Source of the DNA: Leuconostoc miyukkimchii
GTDB taxonomy: Bacteria > Bacillota > Bacilli > Lactobacillales > Lactobacillaceae
DNA length: 64,000 bases
Direction of reading: 5' to 3'
Assembly: GCF_019656055.1 (NCBI RefSeq)
Contig: NZ_BPKY01000002.1
Location: forward strand, 1-64,000
Made by a program: the position numbers and the translations under genes. Within the stretch, counting starts at the first letter, position 1. Each line of letters opens with the position of its first letter. Shown here in pieces: positions 1-9,816 of the stretch. The notes beneath the pieces are model-generated. The model worked only from the letters and a program-made list of their open reading frames with translations, did no database searches and had not been told where the DNA came from.

Positions 1-104
1 AGCGGATCAAAACAAAACTGGCCGGGAAAACTCCGGTTCAATACCGAAATCTTTCCGACCAGTTAGCTACTTAAATTTCACTCCAATTTTTGGGGTTCAG
101 TTCA
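1..104. mobile_element. possible terminal fragment of an IS3-type element
   Basis: On the minus strand this stretch starts at about 104 with TGAACTGAACCCCAAAAATT. That resembles the terminal inverted repeats of IS150-group IS3 elements in lactic acid bacteria. A hairpin with arms CTGGCCGGGAAA and TTTCCGACCAG lies at 20-62. The rest of any element would be left of the window and no transposase sequence is visible. Assignment is by resemblance only. Confidence 0.3.
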
Positions 105-361
105 AATTAAAAAATAAAAATTAATTATAATCGACTTATTTTAAAACATTATCCAATAAAAAAATAAGCATGTTTAGTAATTATAATAGTCAAATAGTGC
201 TGTTTAATGGCATAATGTAATTATGATGACTTTACGTTTAATAGCAACGCATTTACGTAAATTAAAAAACGTTGTCAATTACTTTTGCTAACAGTGTACT
301 ATGAAGCGCTCAAACGTAAAGTTTAATTTGACGACATTATCAATATTGAGGGAGAGAGAAA

Positions 362-1399
362 ATGACTGATGTGCCGGAAACAGAAGTTAATGATAAATCG
401 TTAGTTAAGGAATTGAGAAAGCTCATGATTACAAAGCAGCTTAACTTTTTAATTGGTTCAGGTACTTCTGCTAAATCCATTGGATTAATGGGTGATTTTA
501 AAGAAAATGCTGAAACGGGGAAAACTGCAACTGAGCAATTAGAGGATAAAGTTAATGATGTTAGTCAAAAAATCATATCCGGTGCTTATAAATTACCAGG
601 TGAAGAGAACATTCGAGCAAACCTTAATGACTACACTCACTTTTTGAAATCCGTTATTGATGTCATCAATTTATCTAATTCAAGACAAACGCCAAAGTCG
701 GTTAATTTGTTTACTACTAATTATGATTTGTATATTGAAAAAGCAGTTGATGAATTAGTTGGTACTAGTCGTTTCGTGTTTAATGACGGAGCAAATGGTT
801 ATTTTAAGCGTGTGCTCGAAAGTTCCAACTACAACCGTGTGGTCTCCTATAAAGGTTTGAATGATAATTATATCAGTGAAATTCCTTCAATTTCTTTAAT
901 AAAACCTCACGGTTCTATGAATTGGTCAGAACAGAATGGGACTATTGTAATTGGAAAGGAGGTCGCCAAAACTCCTAAAATAGTAAAACCGACTGGCATA
1001 GAAGAAAGAGATACTTATCTCGATAACCACTATTATGAAATGCTTCGTGTTTTTCAACTTGAGCTTGATAAACCACAGTCTGTTTTGTTTATAATTGGAT
1101 TTTCTTTTCAAGATAAGCATATTAAGAAAATGGTGAAGCGTGCTTTACAAAATCCAGAGTTATTGGTTGTTACATTTGGATATTCGAATGGAGATAAGGA
1201 TGCGTTTCTTTCGAATTTTGATATTGATATAATGCCTAGAAATTTTAGAATCTATACACCTAAAGATTTCAATAAACTTCATTTGACTCAGCATAAATAT
1301 GATGAAGAAAATGAACAGTGGAATTTTGAACTATCAAATTTAATAGATATTATCAATGGTGCATCTGAGGAGGATTTGAAAGATGACAAATCTAAGTAA
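362..1399 (+). CDS. SIR2-domain protein, putative NADase of a SIR2-HerA (Nezha-type) defence pair
   Basis: This 345-residue protein shows SIR2-fold signatures: FLIGSGTS near residue 30 (nucleotide-binding loop), [12 protein letters not shown] near 118, IKPHGSMNW near 180 with the catalytic-type histidine, and [12 protein letters not shown] near 242. Family knowledge: prokaryotic SIR2 effectors paired with HerA deplete NAD+ during phage infection. The start is supported by the purine-rich GGGAGAGAG just upstream. The gene overlaps the next one by 17 nt, and the HerA ribosome site (GAGGAGG) lies inside its 3' end. That translational coupling fits a two-protein complex. Left of it are about 250 bases of AT-rich sequence without a gene. 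The family call is firm; the Nezha label rests on gene pairing. Confidence 0.8.
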   Translation: MTDVPETEVNDKSLVKELRKLMITKQLNFLIGSGTSAKSIGLMGDFKENAETGKTATEQLEDKVNDVSQKIISGAYKLPGEENIRANLNDYTHFLKSVIDVINLSNSRQTPKSVNLFTTNYDLYIEKAVDELVGTSRFVFNDGANGYFKRVLESSNYNRVVSYKGLNDNYISEIPSISLIKPHGSMNWSEQNGTIVIGKEVAKTPKIVKPTGIEERDTYLDNHYYEMLRVFQLELDKPQSVLFIIGFSFQDKHIKKMVKRALQNPELLVVTFGYSNGDKDAFLSNFDIDIMPRNFRIYTPKDFNKLHLTQHKYDEENEQWNFELSNLIDIINGASEEDLKDDKSK

Positions 1400-3289
1400 G
1401 AAATTAGGTGTAATTGTCGGCGTTGATGGTAGCCTCTCCCAAGTAGGTATGTATTCCATGTCAAATGACTCTCAATTAATTTGGTATGGGGAGGTTTTGA
1501 CTGGACCAAAAATTGGCGCATTCTTAACGATTAACCAAAATGACGTAAGAATAATCGCTACTGTCGCAAGCGAAAAAGTAGTCGATCAGCAAAACACCGT
1601 GAGAAGCGTTGAGTTTGATAATCGTTTTCACAAAAATTCTATTAATCGAGTGATTACCCTTAAAACAAAAGGTGTTATCGAAAAGAATAAATTTCAAATT
1701 ACGAGTCAGTATGTACCTATGGTAGGTAATGAAGTCACGTTAACTACCAAAGAAGAACTCGATTTAATTTTCAGCTTAGAACCTGGTGAAGACTCAATTT
1801 ATATAGGTAAATCTCTTCTTGAGGGACAGCCTATAAACATACCTATCAATAAATTTTTTGCATCTCACATTGGGATTTTTGGAAACACTGGTAGTGGAAA
1901 ATCTAACACACTACACAAGGTATACTTAGAGTTATTTAGAAGTCGATATAGATCTTCAATTTTGGATTCTTCTCAGTTTTTTGTAATTGATTTTAACGGT
2001 GAATATATTGGTAAGGATACTTTTGAAATCGATGAAAGTAACAAAAAAATTTTTGAAATTGACACGCGCTCAACAGAGGTGGGGCAAAAAATTCCGATAA
2101 AAAATCATATTTATTTGATCCAGATATTCTAGCAATATTATTTGATGCTAGGCCTGCAACTCAGGTACCTTTTTTACGCAATTCTTTGAGAACGTTTAAT
2201 AATAGTGTCACTGACGCTGATAAGTTTGCACAACTCGAAATCTCTTTGATTGTTGCAATTTTGAAAGGAATGAAACAGGTTGGAAGTGATGCTAAAGATA
2301 ACTGGATTATTGCAGCTCTTAATATGGGAGTATGTGTAGATTCAGTAACTGAGTTAAAAACGCTTAGACCAAATCAATATCATAATGAACTAATCATTTC
2401 AGAGTCTGTATTAGGGACAAAAATTATTGCAGACCAAGAGCCAACTAGTGAATTTATGGAAGAATCTGGGCTGAATAGTTTAAAAAAAGAATTAGTATGT
2501 TTGTTTGAGGGAGCTACTCCGATTAAACAGCTTCATTACTTCCTTGAATTTCAAAAAGTGTATGTTTCTGCTTGGAAGTCAACCAATATTGAATTTATTA
2601 ATCCACTGTTTCATCGTATCAAGTCAGCTTTTGAAAGCTTAGAAAAAGTCGTGGAAATTAAAGAAAACTTGAATGATTGTTTTAAATCCATGAATATTGT
2701 TTCATTGGTACATGCAAATCAAGAAATAACAAGATTAATGCCAATGCTCCTTTCTAAAATGGTTTATGATGAACAAAAATCATATGTTGCGGGAAATGAT
2801 GTTCTTCAAACTAAGCATCTAATTATTGATGAAGCTCATAATATCTTGAATGCCGAATATCGGAATAATGGTGATGATTGGCAAGACTATCGATTATCTG
2901 TGTTTGAAGAAATTATCAAAGAGGGCCGCAAGTTTGGATTTTATTTAACTCTATCAAGCCAACGTCCAGCTGATATATCACCAACGATTATGTCACAACT
3001 GCATAATTATCTTATTCACCGATTAGTGAATGAAAAAGACTTAAAAATGCTGGAAAATACGATGCCAACGCTTGATAGAAATTCTTACCAAATGATACCA
3101 AGCCTTGGTCAAGGAGAAACTATAATTACCGGAAACGCAATGCAGGTGCCAGTGTTTGTGAAAGTAGACAAAGAAGAAAAAAATAGACCTAAAAGTGATG
3201 ATATTATACTGACCAAACTTTGGACAAAAAATGAGTGGATTTCTTTTTTTCCAGAATCTACAACTACAACACATATTACTATAGATTAG
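1383..3289 (+). pseudogene. herA: HerA-like ATPase partner of the SIR2 protein, interrupted by a -1 frameshift
   Basis: Two abutting reading frames (1383-2132 and about 2075-3289) together encode one HerA/DUF87-type hexameric translocase of about 635 residues. The first part carries an N-terminal beta-rich HAS-barrel-like region and Walker A GNTGSGKS at residues 167-174, followed by VIDFNGEYIG. The second carries Walker B HLIIDEAHN and an arginine-containing SSQRPADIS segment. The frame is lost at one of two A6 runs, 2086-2091 or 2099-2104. The second reads A AAA AAT in the zero frame, a canonical -1 slippery heptamer. Either the gene is broken by a one-base deletion or it is expressed by programmed frameshifting. 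Everything downstream is intact, so decay is recent or absent. A strong terminator follows at 3351-3406. Confidence 0.75.
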
Positions 3290-3350
3290 TCAGCACGTTA
3301 ACATGCTATAACAAGCGAACGAACAACGAAACGATTCATTGATTTACTCT

Positions 3351-3406
3351 AAAAAATACAGATACTCAATATGCAAATATGCTTTGCGGAGTATCTGTAT
3401 TTTTTT
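3351..3406. terminator. bidirectional intrinsic terminator after herA
   Basis: Perfect arms AAAAAATACAGATACTC (3351-3367) and its complement (3389-3406) enclose a 21-nt loop, with A and T tracts on the outer sides. It closes the SIR2-herA operon. Confidence 0.85.
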
Positions 3407-3497
3407 AGAAACTTAGATGCGGAATCAAGATGTTAAACAGAATTAAATTAAAGACTAGAAACCGTGGACAGTGATTTAACATTGGTACAATAGAATA

Positions 3498-3672
3498 AGA
3501 AGTGTCTTAAAAATAAAAAATCAACCAGTGAAATTACAAAAACATTTCCGTAATTTTACCAATTGATTAAACATCTGGTAAGTGACTTGCACGGAGTCTG
3601 TAGAATAATAAGCATAAGGTTTGATATAGGAGTTGAAATACTTCTGTAACATACCTTGTGTTTATATTTTTG
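3498..3672 (+). ncRNA. putative structured small RNA, copy 1
   Basis: This is a diverged homologue of the element at 34768-34943. A TACAAT -10 box lies at 3486-3491. The body is about 175 nt and ends in a long closing stem, ATAAGCATAAGGT (3608-3620) with ACCTTGTGTTTAT (3653-3665), then a T run (3666-3671) as in an intrinsic terminator. Inside the closing loop sits a hairpin AGGAGU-UGAAAU-ACUUCU. Between copies the closing stem changes by wobble exchanges that keep pairing (G-U here, G-C there, and the reverse). No conserved reading frame exists. In this copy the -35 to -10 spacing is lost through a short deletion, so it may be weakly transcribed. Function unknown. Confidence 0.45.
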
Positions 3673-4326
3673 TAAAAAAGCTTATTTTATTCAGAAAACC
3701 TAAAAAATGAAAAATAAGCACGAAAAAAGACCAGCCACTGGCTAGTCAATTTGTACATTGAAAACTTAATATTGATTGACACATAGTTAATGTCCAACCA
3801 TGGTTATTAAATAGTGCAGAATATAATATTTCAATAAGTTCATTATACTTTATTCTTGAAAAGTGTTCAATCCGGAGACTGTAAACAGTAAGAGAGAAAA
3901 GTCTAGAAAAATTGAGTTAGTCACAATTTCTGCTCCGATATCAAAAATACAACATGTCGAGAAATGTAAGGTGCTAGATTGCATTTCGGAAATGGGCAGA
4001 GCCTGAGAATGTTGCTTGAATGTACTACTTATTACAGTAGGTAACTTTAAAACATTTGAGAATTTAGAATAGTTAATGATGAGAACGGATATAGTCAGAG
4101 TGGAATTATATCCCTTGAATTGAAATTCCATAGTAAATATTTATTGTATATTTTACAAATAATATTGATATAATCAAAATCAGGCATTTCTGTTTTTGCT
4201 TTTTTTGATTATAAAATTCTTTATTTTCGATTGATCGTGAACATTATTCGGAGATAATAGAATTCTTATTATTTAGTTTATTTGTTAGGGCATGTGTTAT
4301 GATATATTGATAATGAGGTGGTTAAC
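3673..4326. other. intergenic, no recognisable gene
   Basis: This is AT-rich. A hairpin with arms GACCAGCC and GGCTAGTC lies at about 3730-3750. A 93-codon frame on the minus strand (3850-4131) has no ribosome site and no recognisable family, and I do not call it. The promoter of the following gene probably lies in 4200-4310, but no clear boxes were picked. Confidence 0.4.
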
Positions 4327-4980
4327 TTGGATAATATTGTATTGCACTTTTGGGAATTTATACTTTCTATAATATCTTATATTTTAAAACAAACTACGCT
4401 TGTTAGTTTAATAGCTATTTACGTTGGAAGTAAAAATGTGGCAAAGCAAATTAGAATATCACGACAGCCACTACTAGTATTCAAAATACAAGATACAGAA
4501 ATTAATAAGGAAGCGAAGAATATTGACGAAGAATCTCAATTGGTTGAAAATGTAGGTGTAAATACTGCGGTCAATGTAAATATTTTTAGATGTTTTTTAG
4601 ATATAACCCAAGAGCCTTTTTGGTACAAACATATACACAAACATCTTCCTAATTTTATAAAGAAAAAAAATAACAAAAATCAGTATCCATTTGCAACAGT
4701 GACTTTGGAAAAAAGCTTAGGAACTATAAAAGCTGATGGACAAAAAAATATTGGTTTATTGCCATTTTCACATAGTTATGAAATCTTTATTGTACAATAT
4801 CAAGATATGCTAGGTAACTATTATCAAACATTAATGCGCCCACAAAATGGTAGGGGAGACTTTGAAAAAGTAGTTCCTCCAAAAAAAATCTGTTCAAGAA
4901 ATAGAATAAAAAATACGTTTATTGGACACACTGAGAAATTTAGGCTGTCACGCTTTTTGAAAAATGGATACAACATATAG
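4327..4980 (+). CDS. hypothetical membrane-anchored protein
   Basis: I do not recognise this 217-residue protein. It begins with one hydrophobic segment (about residues 8-35), followed by a soluble region that looks beta-rich. The start chosen is TTG at 4327, because GAGGTGG (4314-4320) is placed 6 nt before it; the upstream in-frame GTG at 4318 overlaps that site. Architecture (single N-terminal membrane span plus a cytosolic domain of about 180 residues) parallels the gene at 6543-7112, though the sequences are not clearly alike. It sits in the accessory patch between the SIR2-HerA pair and conjugation remnants. Confidence 0.55.
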   Translation: MDNIVLHFWEFILSIISYILKQTTLVSLIAIYVGSKNVAKQIRISRQPLLVFKIQDTEINKEAKNIDEESQLVENVGVNTAVNVNIFRCFLDITQEPFWYKHIHKHLPNFIKKKNNKNQYPFATVTLEKSLGTIKADGQKNIGLLPFSHSYEIFIVQYQDMLGNYYQTLMRPQNGRGDFEKVVPPKKICSRNRIKNTFIGHTEKFRLSRFLKNGYNI

Positions 4981-5110
4981 TTAGGTTTAAGAACTATATA
5001 ATTATTTTCAATGCTTAAATTCAGACAAAATATGCATTGTATATTAAAAAACACAGAAATCAAATGATTTTTGTGTTTTATTTTACAAAAGAAAGTAGAG
5101 AATTCACATT

Positions 5111-5714
5111 ATGGTTAATAAGTTTGGTAGTTTATCACTACAAGGAAAAAGTATCGGAAAGCTCACATTTGCTGGTACTGCTCGCAGTAACCAAAGAAAT
5201 GGCGCTCGTGTTGCCACTACCTATGTCTGATGCTAAAACAGATGCCTTACCAGAAGAAGAATATGATGCTGTATTTGTATCAGGCAAAAACAAAACACCA
5301 CATGGTCGTGTGCGTAGTGCTGATGCATTTGATAGTCATGATTTAGTATTGTTTAGGGTTACACCTAATTACAAAACTGACAATCCTGGCGAAGTTGCAC
5401 GTGATGATTACGATGAACCATTTATTTCAAATTATCAGTTCAACTTTATCCAACAAAGCAAATCAGGTGATGTTGGCAATGATGATAACATTGTCCGTAT
5501 TTTGGTTGACCCAGCAGAAAGTGAACGCTTGCAAGCAGGTTTGAAGCCAGGGGACAAGCTAGTACCACAAGGTTTGAAGTTTGCATTTGCTGGTAATGAT
5601 GCCACTGATTGGACGGTGTATGCTGACACACTGGTTTCTTTTCATCAAGAGCAACCAGTGTGTCAGCATCAAATCAAAGTAAGACAACTTAATAAAACCG
5701 ACAAAAATAAATAA
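5111..5714 (+). pseudogene. broken copy of the DUF961-like conjugation gene
   Basis: The sequence matches the intact gene at 31264-32037. From ATG 5111 the frame reads MVNKFGSLSLQGKSIGKLTF, then loses about 50 internal codons and hits TGA at 5228-5230. The remainder continues in another frame from about 5209, with conserved stretches such as AEYDAVFVSGK-like and GRVRSADAFDSHDL, up to DWTVYADTL. The tail after about 5636 is unrelated to the intact copy. The ribosome site is also decayed. It is a remnant of a second conjugative element. Confidence 0.8.
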
Positions 5715-5798
5715 ACAATAGTCTGACGGCTATACAAAAGCTGTTTGCATTTAATCTAAACAATATTATAATAAAAATAATTACTGTGGAGGTTCTAT

Positions 5799-6299
5799 AT
5801 GTATAGGGTAAGAAGATTTTTAAATACTGATGCCGAGGTAGTTGCTCAATTAATAGCTAAGACTATGAGAGCTACGAATATAAAAGACTATTCAATTGAG
5901 TTCATTGAGAAAGATTTACAATCTCTAAAAGCCAATGATTTAATTGAACGTGCAAAACAATTTCATTGTTATGTTATCGAAAATTCCGATAACGACGCAC
6001 TTATAGGTGTTGGTTCAATTGGTCCTTTTTGGGGTAGTAAGACGGAAAGTAGTCTTTTTAATATATTTGTTGATCCTGATTATCAAGGTCACGGTTTAGG
6101 AAAAATGATAATTAACACTTTGGAAACGGAGGAATATTTTTTAAGAGCTTCACGTATTGAAATACCTGCGTCAAAAACTGCTCTGCATTTTTATCAGAAA
6201 ATGGGCTACGGTTTTAAAAATGGTATGGATAAAGTAGATTCAGAAGAATTGTATCGTTTAGAAAAATTTAATTCTGAAAAAGATGCAAAGATTAAGTAG
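5799..6299 (+). CDS. GNAT family N-acetyltransferase
   Basis: This 166-residue protein has the acetyl-CoA binding motif A: LFNIFVDPDYQGHGLGKMII near residues 84-104 (Q-x-x-G-x-G-K). ALHFYQKMGYGFKNG near 128 forms the usual C-terminal strand. Length is typical for single-domain GNATs. The ribosome site TGGAGG sits before ATG 5799. It is a monocistron with its own terminator at 6331-6353. It lies between two conjugation pseudogenes, so it is probably accessory cargo. Substrate cannot be told from sequence. Confidence 0.85.
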   Translation: MYRVRRFLNTDAEVVAQLIAKTMRATNIKDYSIEFIEKDLQSLKANDLIERAKQFHCYVIENSDNDALIGVGSIGPFWGSKTESSLFNIFVDPDYQGHGLGKMIINTLETEEYFLRASRIEIPASKTALHFYQKMGYGFKNGMDKVDSEELYRLEKFNSEKDAKIK

Positions 6300-6330
6300 A
6301 TTTACTTATCTTAATAGAAAGATCAAAGAT

Positions 6331-6353
6331 CGATTAAACAATCGGTTTTTTTT
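6331..6353 (+). terminator. intrinsic terminator after GNAT gene
   Basis: Stem CGATT-AAAC-AATCG (6331-6344) is followed by GTTTTTTTT. It is short but correctly placed about 30 nt after the stop codon. Confidence 0.65.
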
Positions 6354-6542
6354 GGTTGTTACAATGGCACAGAAAATGATTTATTTTAACTTGGCTCATA
6401 AGTCAAGAATTCGAACAAAAATAGAATAGTGCTGAAAATAATTAGTATATATTGACTAAAAAATGCAATGTAACAATAATTTATTTGAAACTTTTGATGT
6501 AGTATTATTAAAGTATAAGAAATTTATTTTTAGGAGTTTTAA

Positions 6543-7112
6543 ATGAACAATATGTCTATTGATAATTGGATTAGTATTGTAGGTATAGCATTTCCTATTA
6601 TTGGTGGTATGATAACTCTTATGTTTAAATCATATTCTGATTCAAAAAAGAAAAACGAAGAGTTACGGCCTAATGTCTTTATAACTTATAAACGATTTAG
6701 AAAAAATGATTTTTTTCGAGAGATTTTAGTTCTTAAAAATTATGGAAAAACCACCGCACAAGTTAAAAAGATAAGTATTCAACCGTTATTTCATAATAAT
6801 GGAAATACTAGTTTATCGGATTTTAATCCGAATAGCTTTTCTTCGATTAAAGATTTTCCACTTGCACCAGGTCAAGAAATTCAAACACTAATAGGAATTA
6901 GTGGAGCAGATGATGAATTAATTATAAAGGAAAACCGACATTTCAAGATTGAATATTCTAATATTTTCTTCAAAGAAACATATATTTCAGAATATGAGGT
7001 TGATGAAACACATTTTCCAATTTTAAACTATCTCGAAAATGATGATGAAATAAATGTCAGGTTGGATACAAAACAATTTTCACAATTATTGTCAGCAACT
7101 AAGGATAAGTAA
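6543..7112 (+). CDS. hypothetical membrane-anchored protein
   Basis: I do not recognise this 189-residue protein. Residues 9-28 (WISIVGIAFPIIGGMITLMF) form one membrane span, followed by a basic linker and a beta-rich domain with the stretch ILVLKNYGKTTAQVKKISI. The latter resembles immunoglobulin-like adaptor folds seen in small cytoplasmic-facing proteins; that is only an impression. The ribosome site AGGAG lies 8 nt before ATG 6543. It ends 11 nt before the tcpC remnant. Confidence 0.6.
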   Translation: MNNMSIDNWISIVGIAFPIIGGMITLMFKSYSDSKKKNEELRPNVFITYKRFRKNDFFREILVLKNYGKTTAQVKKISIQPLFHNNGNTSLSDFNPNSFSSIKDFPLAPGQEIQTLIGISGADDELIIKENRHFKIEYSNIFFKETYISEYEVDETHFPILNYLENDDEINVRLDTKQFSQLLSATKDK

Positions 7113-7123
7113 TTTTTAAATGA

Positions 7124-7607
7124 ATGCTCAGAATTCCAAAACTCAAAATTAACTTTGAGTACGAAAAAAAGAAAAAAGAAAAACCTATCAAAATTCCTAA
7201 AGCGCATACGTTAAACTTAGGTCGGGTTCGTTCGATTGTCCTATTAATATTAATAGGGATTTTTATTTACCTTAGTTATGTGCTAGTTTTAGCCAATGCA
7301 ACCGCTCATAAGAATAAAACCTTACAACAAACAGTCGCCACACTTTGAATCAACGCATTAACTAAGAAAATGCTGCACAACGAGTTACAATCTACTAGTG
7401 GATCAGTACATGACTCAGTTCTTAAAAATCTACTATTCACCAGCAAGTGATGATTCAGATGGTCAAACGCAACAACTAACTCAATATTTGGCCAGTAATT
7501 TAACATTACCTAGTACCGATAAAAATACTGATTTAAAGCTGATTTCATCAACGTTGAATGGTATTTTCACAATGGATACAGTCAAAACAGGCCAATTATG
7601 TGGTTGA
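7124..7607 (+). pseudogene. tcpC: tcpC remnant (second conjugation module)
   Basis: The first 74 codons are almost identical to the intact TcpC-like protein at 24623-25570 (shared KLKINFEYEKKKKEKPIKIP). Two extra bases in GCCACACTTTG (near 7340) shift the frame and give TGA at 7346. The other frame resumes as DQYMTQFLKIYYSPASDDSD and runs to about 7590, where similarity ends at a junction with a tcpA fragment. The orientation is opposite to the intact module. Confidence 0.85.
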
Positions 7608-7638
7608 AGGAAGCAGCATAACTCGCTGATAGACTTTT

Positions 7639-7707
7639 GACCCAATAAAGTTTAGGCGACAGTTAAAAGAGTTGAAACCTGAAAAAGGATTATTGCAGAT
7701 TTCATTG
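7639..7707 (+). pseudogene. tcpA: tcpA remnant
   Basis: Reading from 7639 gives DPIKFRRQLKELKPEKGLLQ. This aligns with EPIKFRRQLLALQPQKGRLQ of the intact TcpA-like protein at 12392-13768. It follows directly on the tcpC remnant, so a large internal deletion joined the two genes. No start or motif is left. Confidence 0.75.
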
Positions 7708-7869
7708 ATAATCAATATCATGGATAAGAATAATAGCATTATTAATTAGAAAGGATAAATAAGTTAGTTGGATATCAAAAATTTATCAACGTTGACAAAT
7801 CAATTTGAATTTTTAATTGGTTTAGTTTACATAATATATATTATCGAAAGTAACAAATTATAGGCGGAT

Positions 7870-7963
7870 GTCAACCCAACAACCACATGTTTAATCAATT
7901 GGTAAAATTCCGGAAATGATCTTGTAATCTCACAAGTTGTTTTTTGACTCGTAAGACATTACT
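7870..7963 (-). ncRNA. truncated small RNA, copy B
   Basis: The 5' 94 nt of the element described at 34768-34943, with an intact promoter (TTAACA, 17 bp, TACAAT). It has lost the closing stem and T tract, so transcription would read through toward the tcpA/tcpC remnants as antisense. Start position is estimated from the -10 box. Confidence 0.35.
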
Positions 7964-8089
7964 TATTCTATTGTACCAATGTCATACATTAATGTTAAGT
8001 CACTGTCCACGGTTCATAAAGCTTATTTTAAGGCTGTTTAACATAAGCTTTCCACAATTAAATGTCAAACAAAAAACAGATGCTTTAAA
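7870..8089 (-). repeat. 220-bp repeat, copy B: truncated small RNA plus IS30-side flank
   Basis: From GTCAACCC at 7870 to about 8089 this is nearly identical to 34850-35069, in the same orientation. It contains the small-RNA promoter (-10 at 7970-7975, -35 at 7993-7998 on the minus strand, 17-bp spacer) and the 5' half of the RNA. The 3' half with the terminator stem is missing left of 7870. Both copies lead into IS30 transposase sequence. Confidence 0.85.
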
Positions 8090-8136
8090 TTTTACATTGG
8101 ATCATCTGTTTTTTTGATCTAATCAAATCACTATGA

Positions 8137-9291
8137 CTATTTCTTATGCAATTTTCGTTTTTCATACGCACGACGATACCGTTGCATCGTTTTATATTCT
8201 TTATCAAATACTTCAATAGGACTCTTGCCTTGTAACGCTATGCGCATTGGCATGGCGTTCATCTTATCTGCCACTTCATCTAATTGCTTTTGTCTAACTG
8301 ACTTAAAACTGGTGCCTTTTGGAAACCAGTCTCGTAGCTTACCATTCCGGTTTTCGTTAGTACCACGTTGATGTGGTGACGATGGTGTGCAGTAATAAAG
8401 TTTTATTTTAAGTTTTTTTTGAACAAATTCTAAGAAGTCCCAAGAGATAAATTCAGAACCATTATCAGCGGTAATCGTTCGTACTGCTTTGCCATATCGT
8501 TCATAAAATAGTTTAAACGCTTCAATCATATCTTTGGACCGTTTACTTTTAACTTTAATCAAGGCGTAAAATCTGGTTTTTCGTTCAACGACCGTCATAA
8601 TAGCCGAATGGTCTTGGTATTGCCCATTGTTTTGTTTCATTGGTAACACTAAATCAATCTCCCAATGACCAAACTGTTTACGCTTCGCGACAACTGGTGA
8701 GCGATCATAAATTGAATGGCGTACCAACTCTCCACTCTTTTGTAAGTTTTCTCGTAAACGAGCAATTTCTCGTTGTCGTGCGCGTTGCGTTTTGGCTAGT
8801 TCACGTTGTTTTGGAGAGCCATCTTGTCGATGATATTTATGGGTACGAATATCAATTAGACCTCTTTTGGACCAGTCTCGAATCGTTGATGACGATACTG
8901 CCACATCTTGCACATTGCCGGCAATCTGTTCTGGCGTCCAATGCTCGACATTAATCCAATGTTCAATCAGTTCCCTTAATTCTGGTGTAAGTAACAGTCC
9001 TTGTCCCATACGAAAGCGTTTTTTAGTCGCAATATATTGACCACGTTGCGCTGAATATTTAATCCGCGCATGAATATTCAGACTTAACAAACTGTGGCGG
9101 TCTAAGTTAGTAAAATCTAGCACGTTGCCACGGTCTAATTCACGACTAATCACTGATGGATTATAACCCAATTGACGACCAATATCACTTTGTGAAAGGT
9201 GTTCATTGTTCCACAAATGTTCAATTAAGTACCGTTGGTTCTCATTTAATCGTGGTTGCCGTTTCCTTTTATTTAGTTGTTCTTCTGACAT
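8137..9291 (-). mobile_element. IS30-family transposase, intact
   Basis: This 384-residue transposase has an N-terminal helix-turn-helix (LSQSDIGRQLGYNPSVISRE, about residues 33-52). Its DDE core has D in WEIDLVLP, D in TADNGSEF and E in the TNENRNGKL block, the IS30 signature order. Length is normal for the family. The ATG is not strongly preceded by a ribosome site. I could not define the terminal inverted repeats with confidence. A decayed second copy is at 35075-35642. The gene lies between the small-RNA repeat and the 3' end of the conjugation module. Confidence 0.9.
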
Positions 9292-9396
9292 TATTTTTTA
9301 TTCCCCTTTGCTCAATAATGTACAATTCCAGCGTAACAAACGTTTATAACATTATGATGATAATCATTTTAAAAATTCATAGCCTAATATTACTTA

Positions 9397-9804
9397 TCAT
9401 TTGGCTTCATAAAGCTGTTTTTTCGCTTGTTTTAACTTGGCTTCAATCAGATTTATACCATTTTCATTATTAATATCATGACCATCTAATAAGTTGGTTA
9501 AGTCACGGTATTCAAAGGTTAAAGCAATACTGGTTTCAACTAAAGTTTGTACTTGCTTGTCTAACTCTTTACCAAAAATCAGGACATCACCAAAGGTTTG
9601 CGACTGCACTGATTGAATGTAATGATGTAACTTCATTGACATCTGAAGTGTGTGTTGAAAATTTGGTGCGCCAGGTTTAAACTCAAAATTTTGGCGATCA
9701 GATGCTAAAACGGTCAATAATGATTGATACGTGTGTCTGAATCCTTGTAGTTGTGCGATATAGTTTTCTAGTTGGTCTGGTTTTAACCATATTTTTTGTG
9801 TCAT
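9397..9804 (-). CDS. hypothetical helical protein, last gene of the conjugation module
   Basis: I do not recognise this 135-residue, mostly helical protein. It contains a likely coiled coil near its C-terminus (LIEAKLKQAKKQLYEAK). AGGAGAGG lies just before the ATG. It follows the frameshifted relaxase gene by 12 nt on the same strand, so it is probably co-transcribed with mobT. A role in DNA processing is inference from position only. Confidence 0.6.
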   Translation of the reverse strand: MTQKIWLKPDQLENYIAQLQGFRHTYQSLLTVLASDRQNFEFKPGAPNFQHTLQMSMKLHHYIQSVQSQTFGDVLIFGKELDKQVQTLVETSIALTFEYRDLTNLLDGHDINNENGINLIEAKLKQAKKQLYEAK

Positions 9805-9816
9805 TGTCCTCTCCTC

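Noticed and set aside
3498-3672. Small RNA as a tracrRNA of a type II CRISPR system
   Set aside because: No Cas9, repeat array or anti-repeat is in the window, and the hairpins do not look like known tracrRNA tails.
3850-4131. 93-codon minus-strand frame
   Set aside because: No ribosome site, no recognisable family and not conserved in any other copy of the region.
5037-5110. N-terminal extension of the DUF961-like copy at 5111
   Set aside because: The extension does not match the intact gene; the homologous start is at 5111 in another frame.
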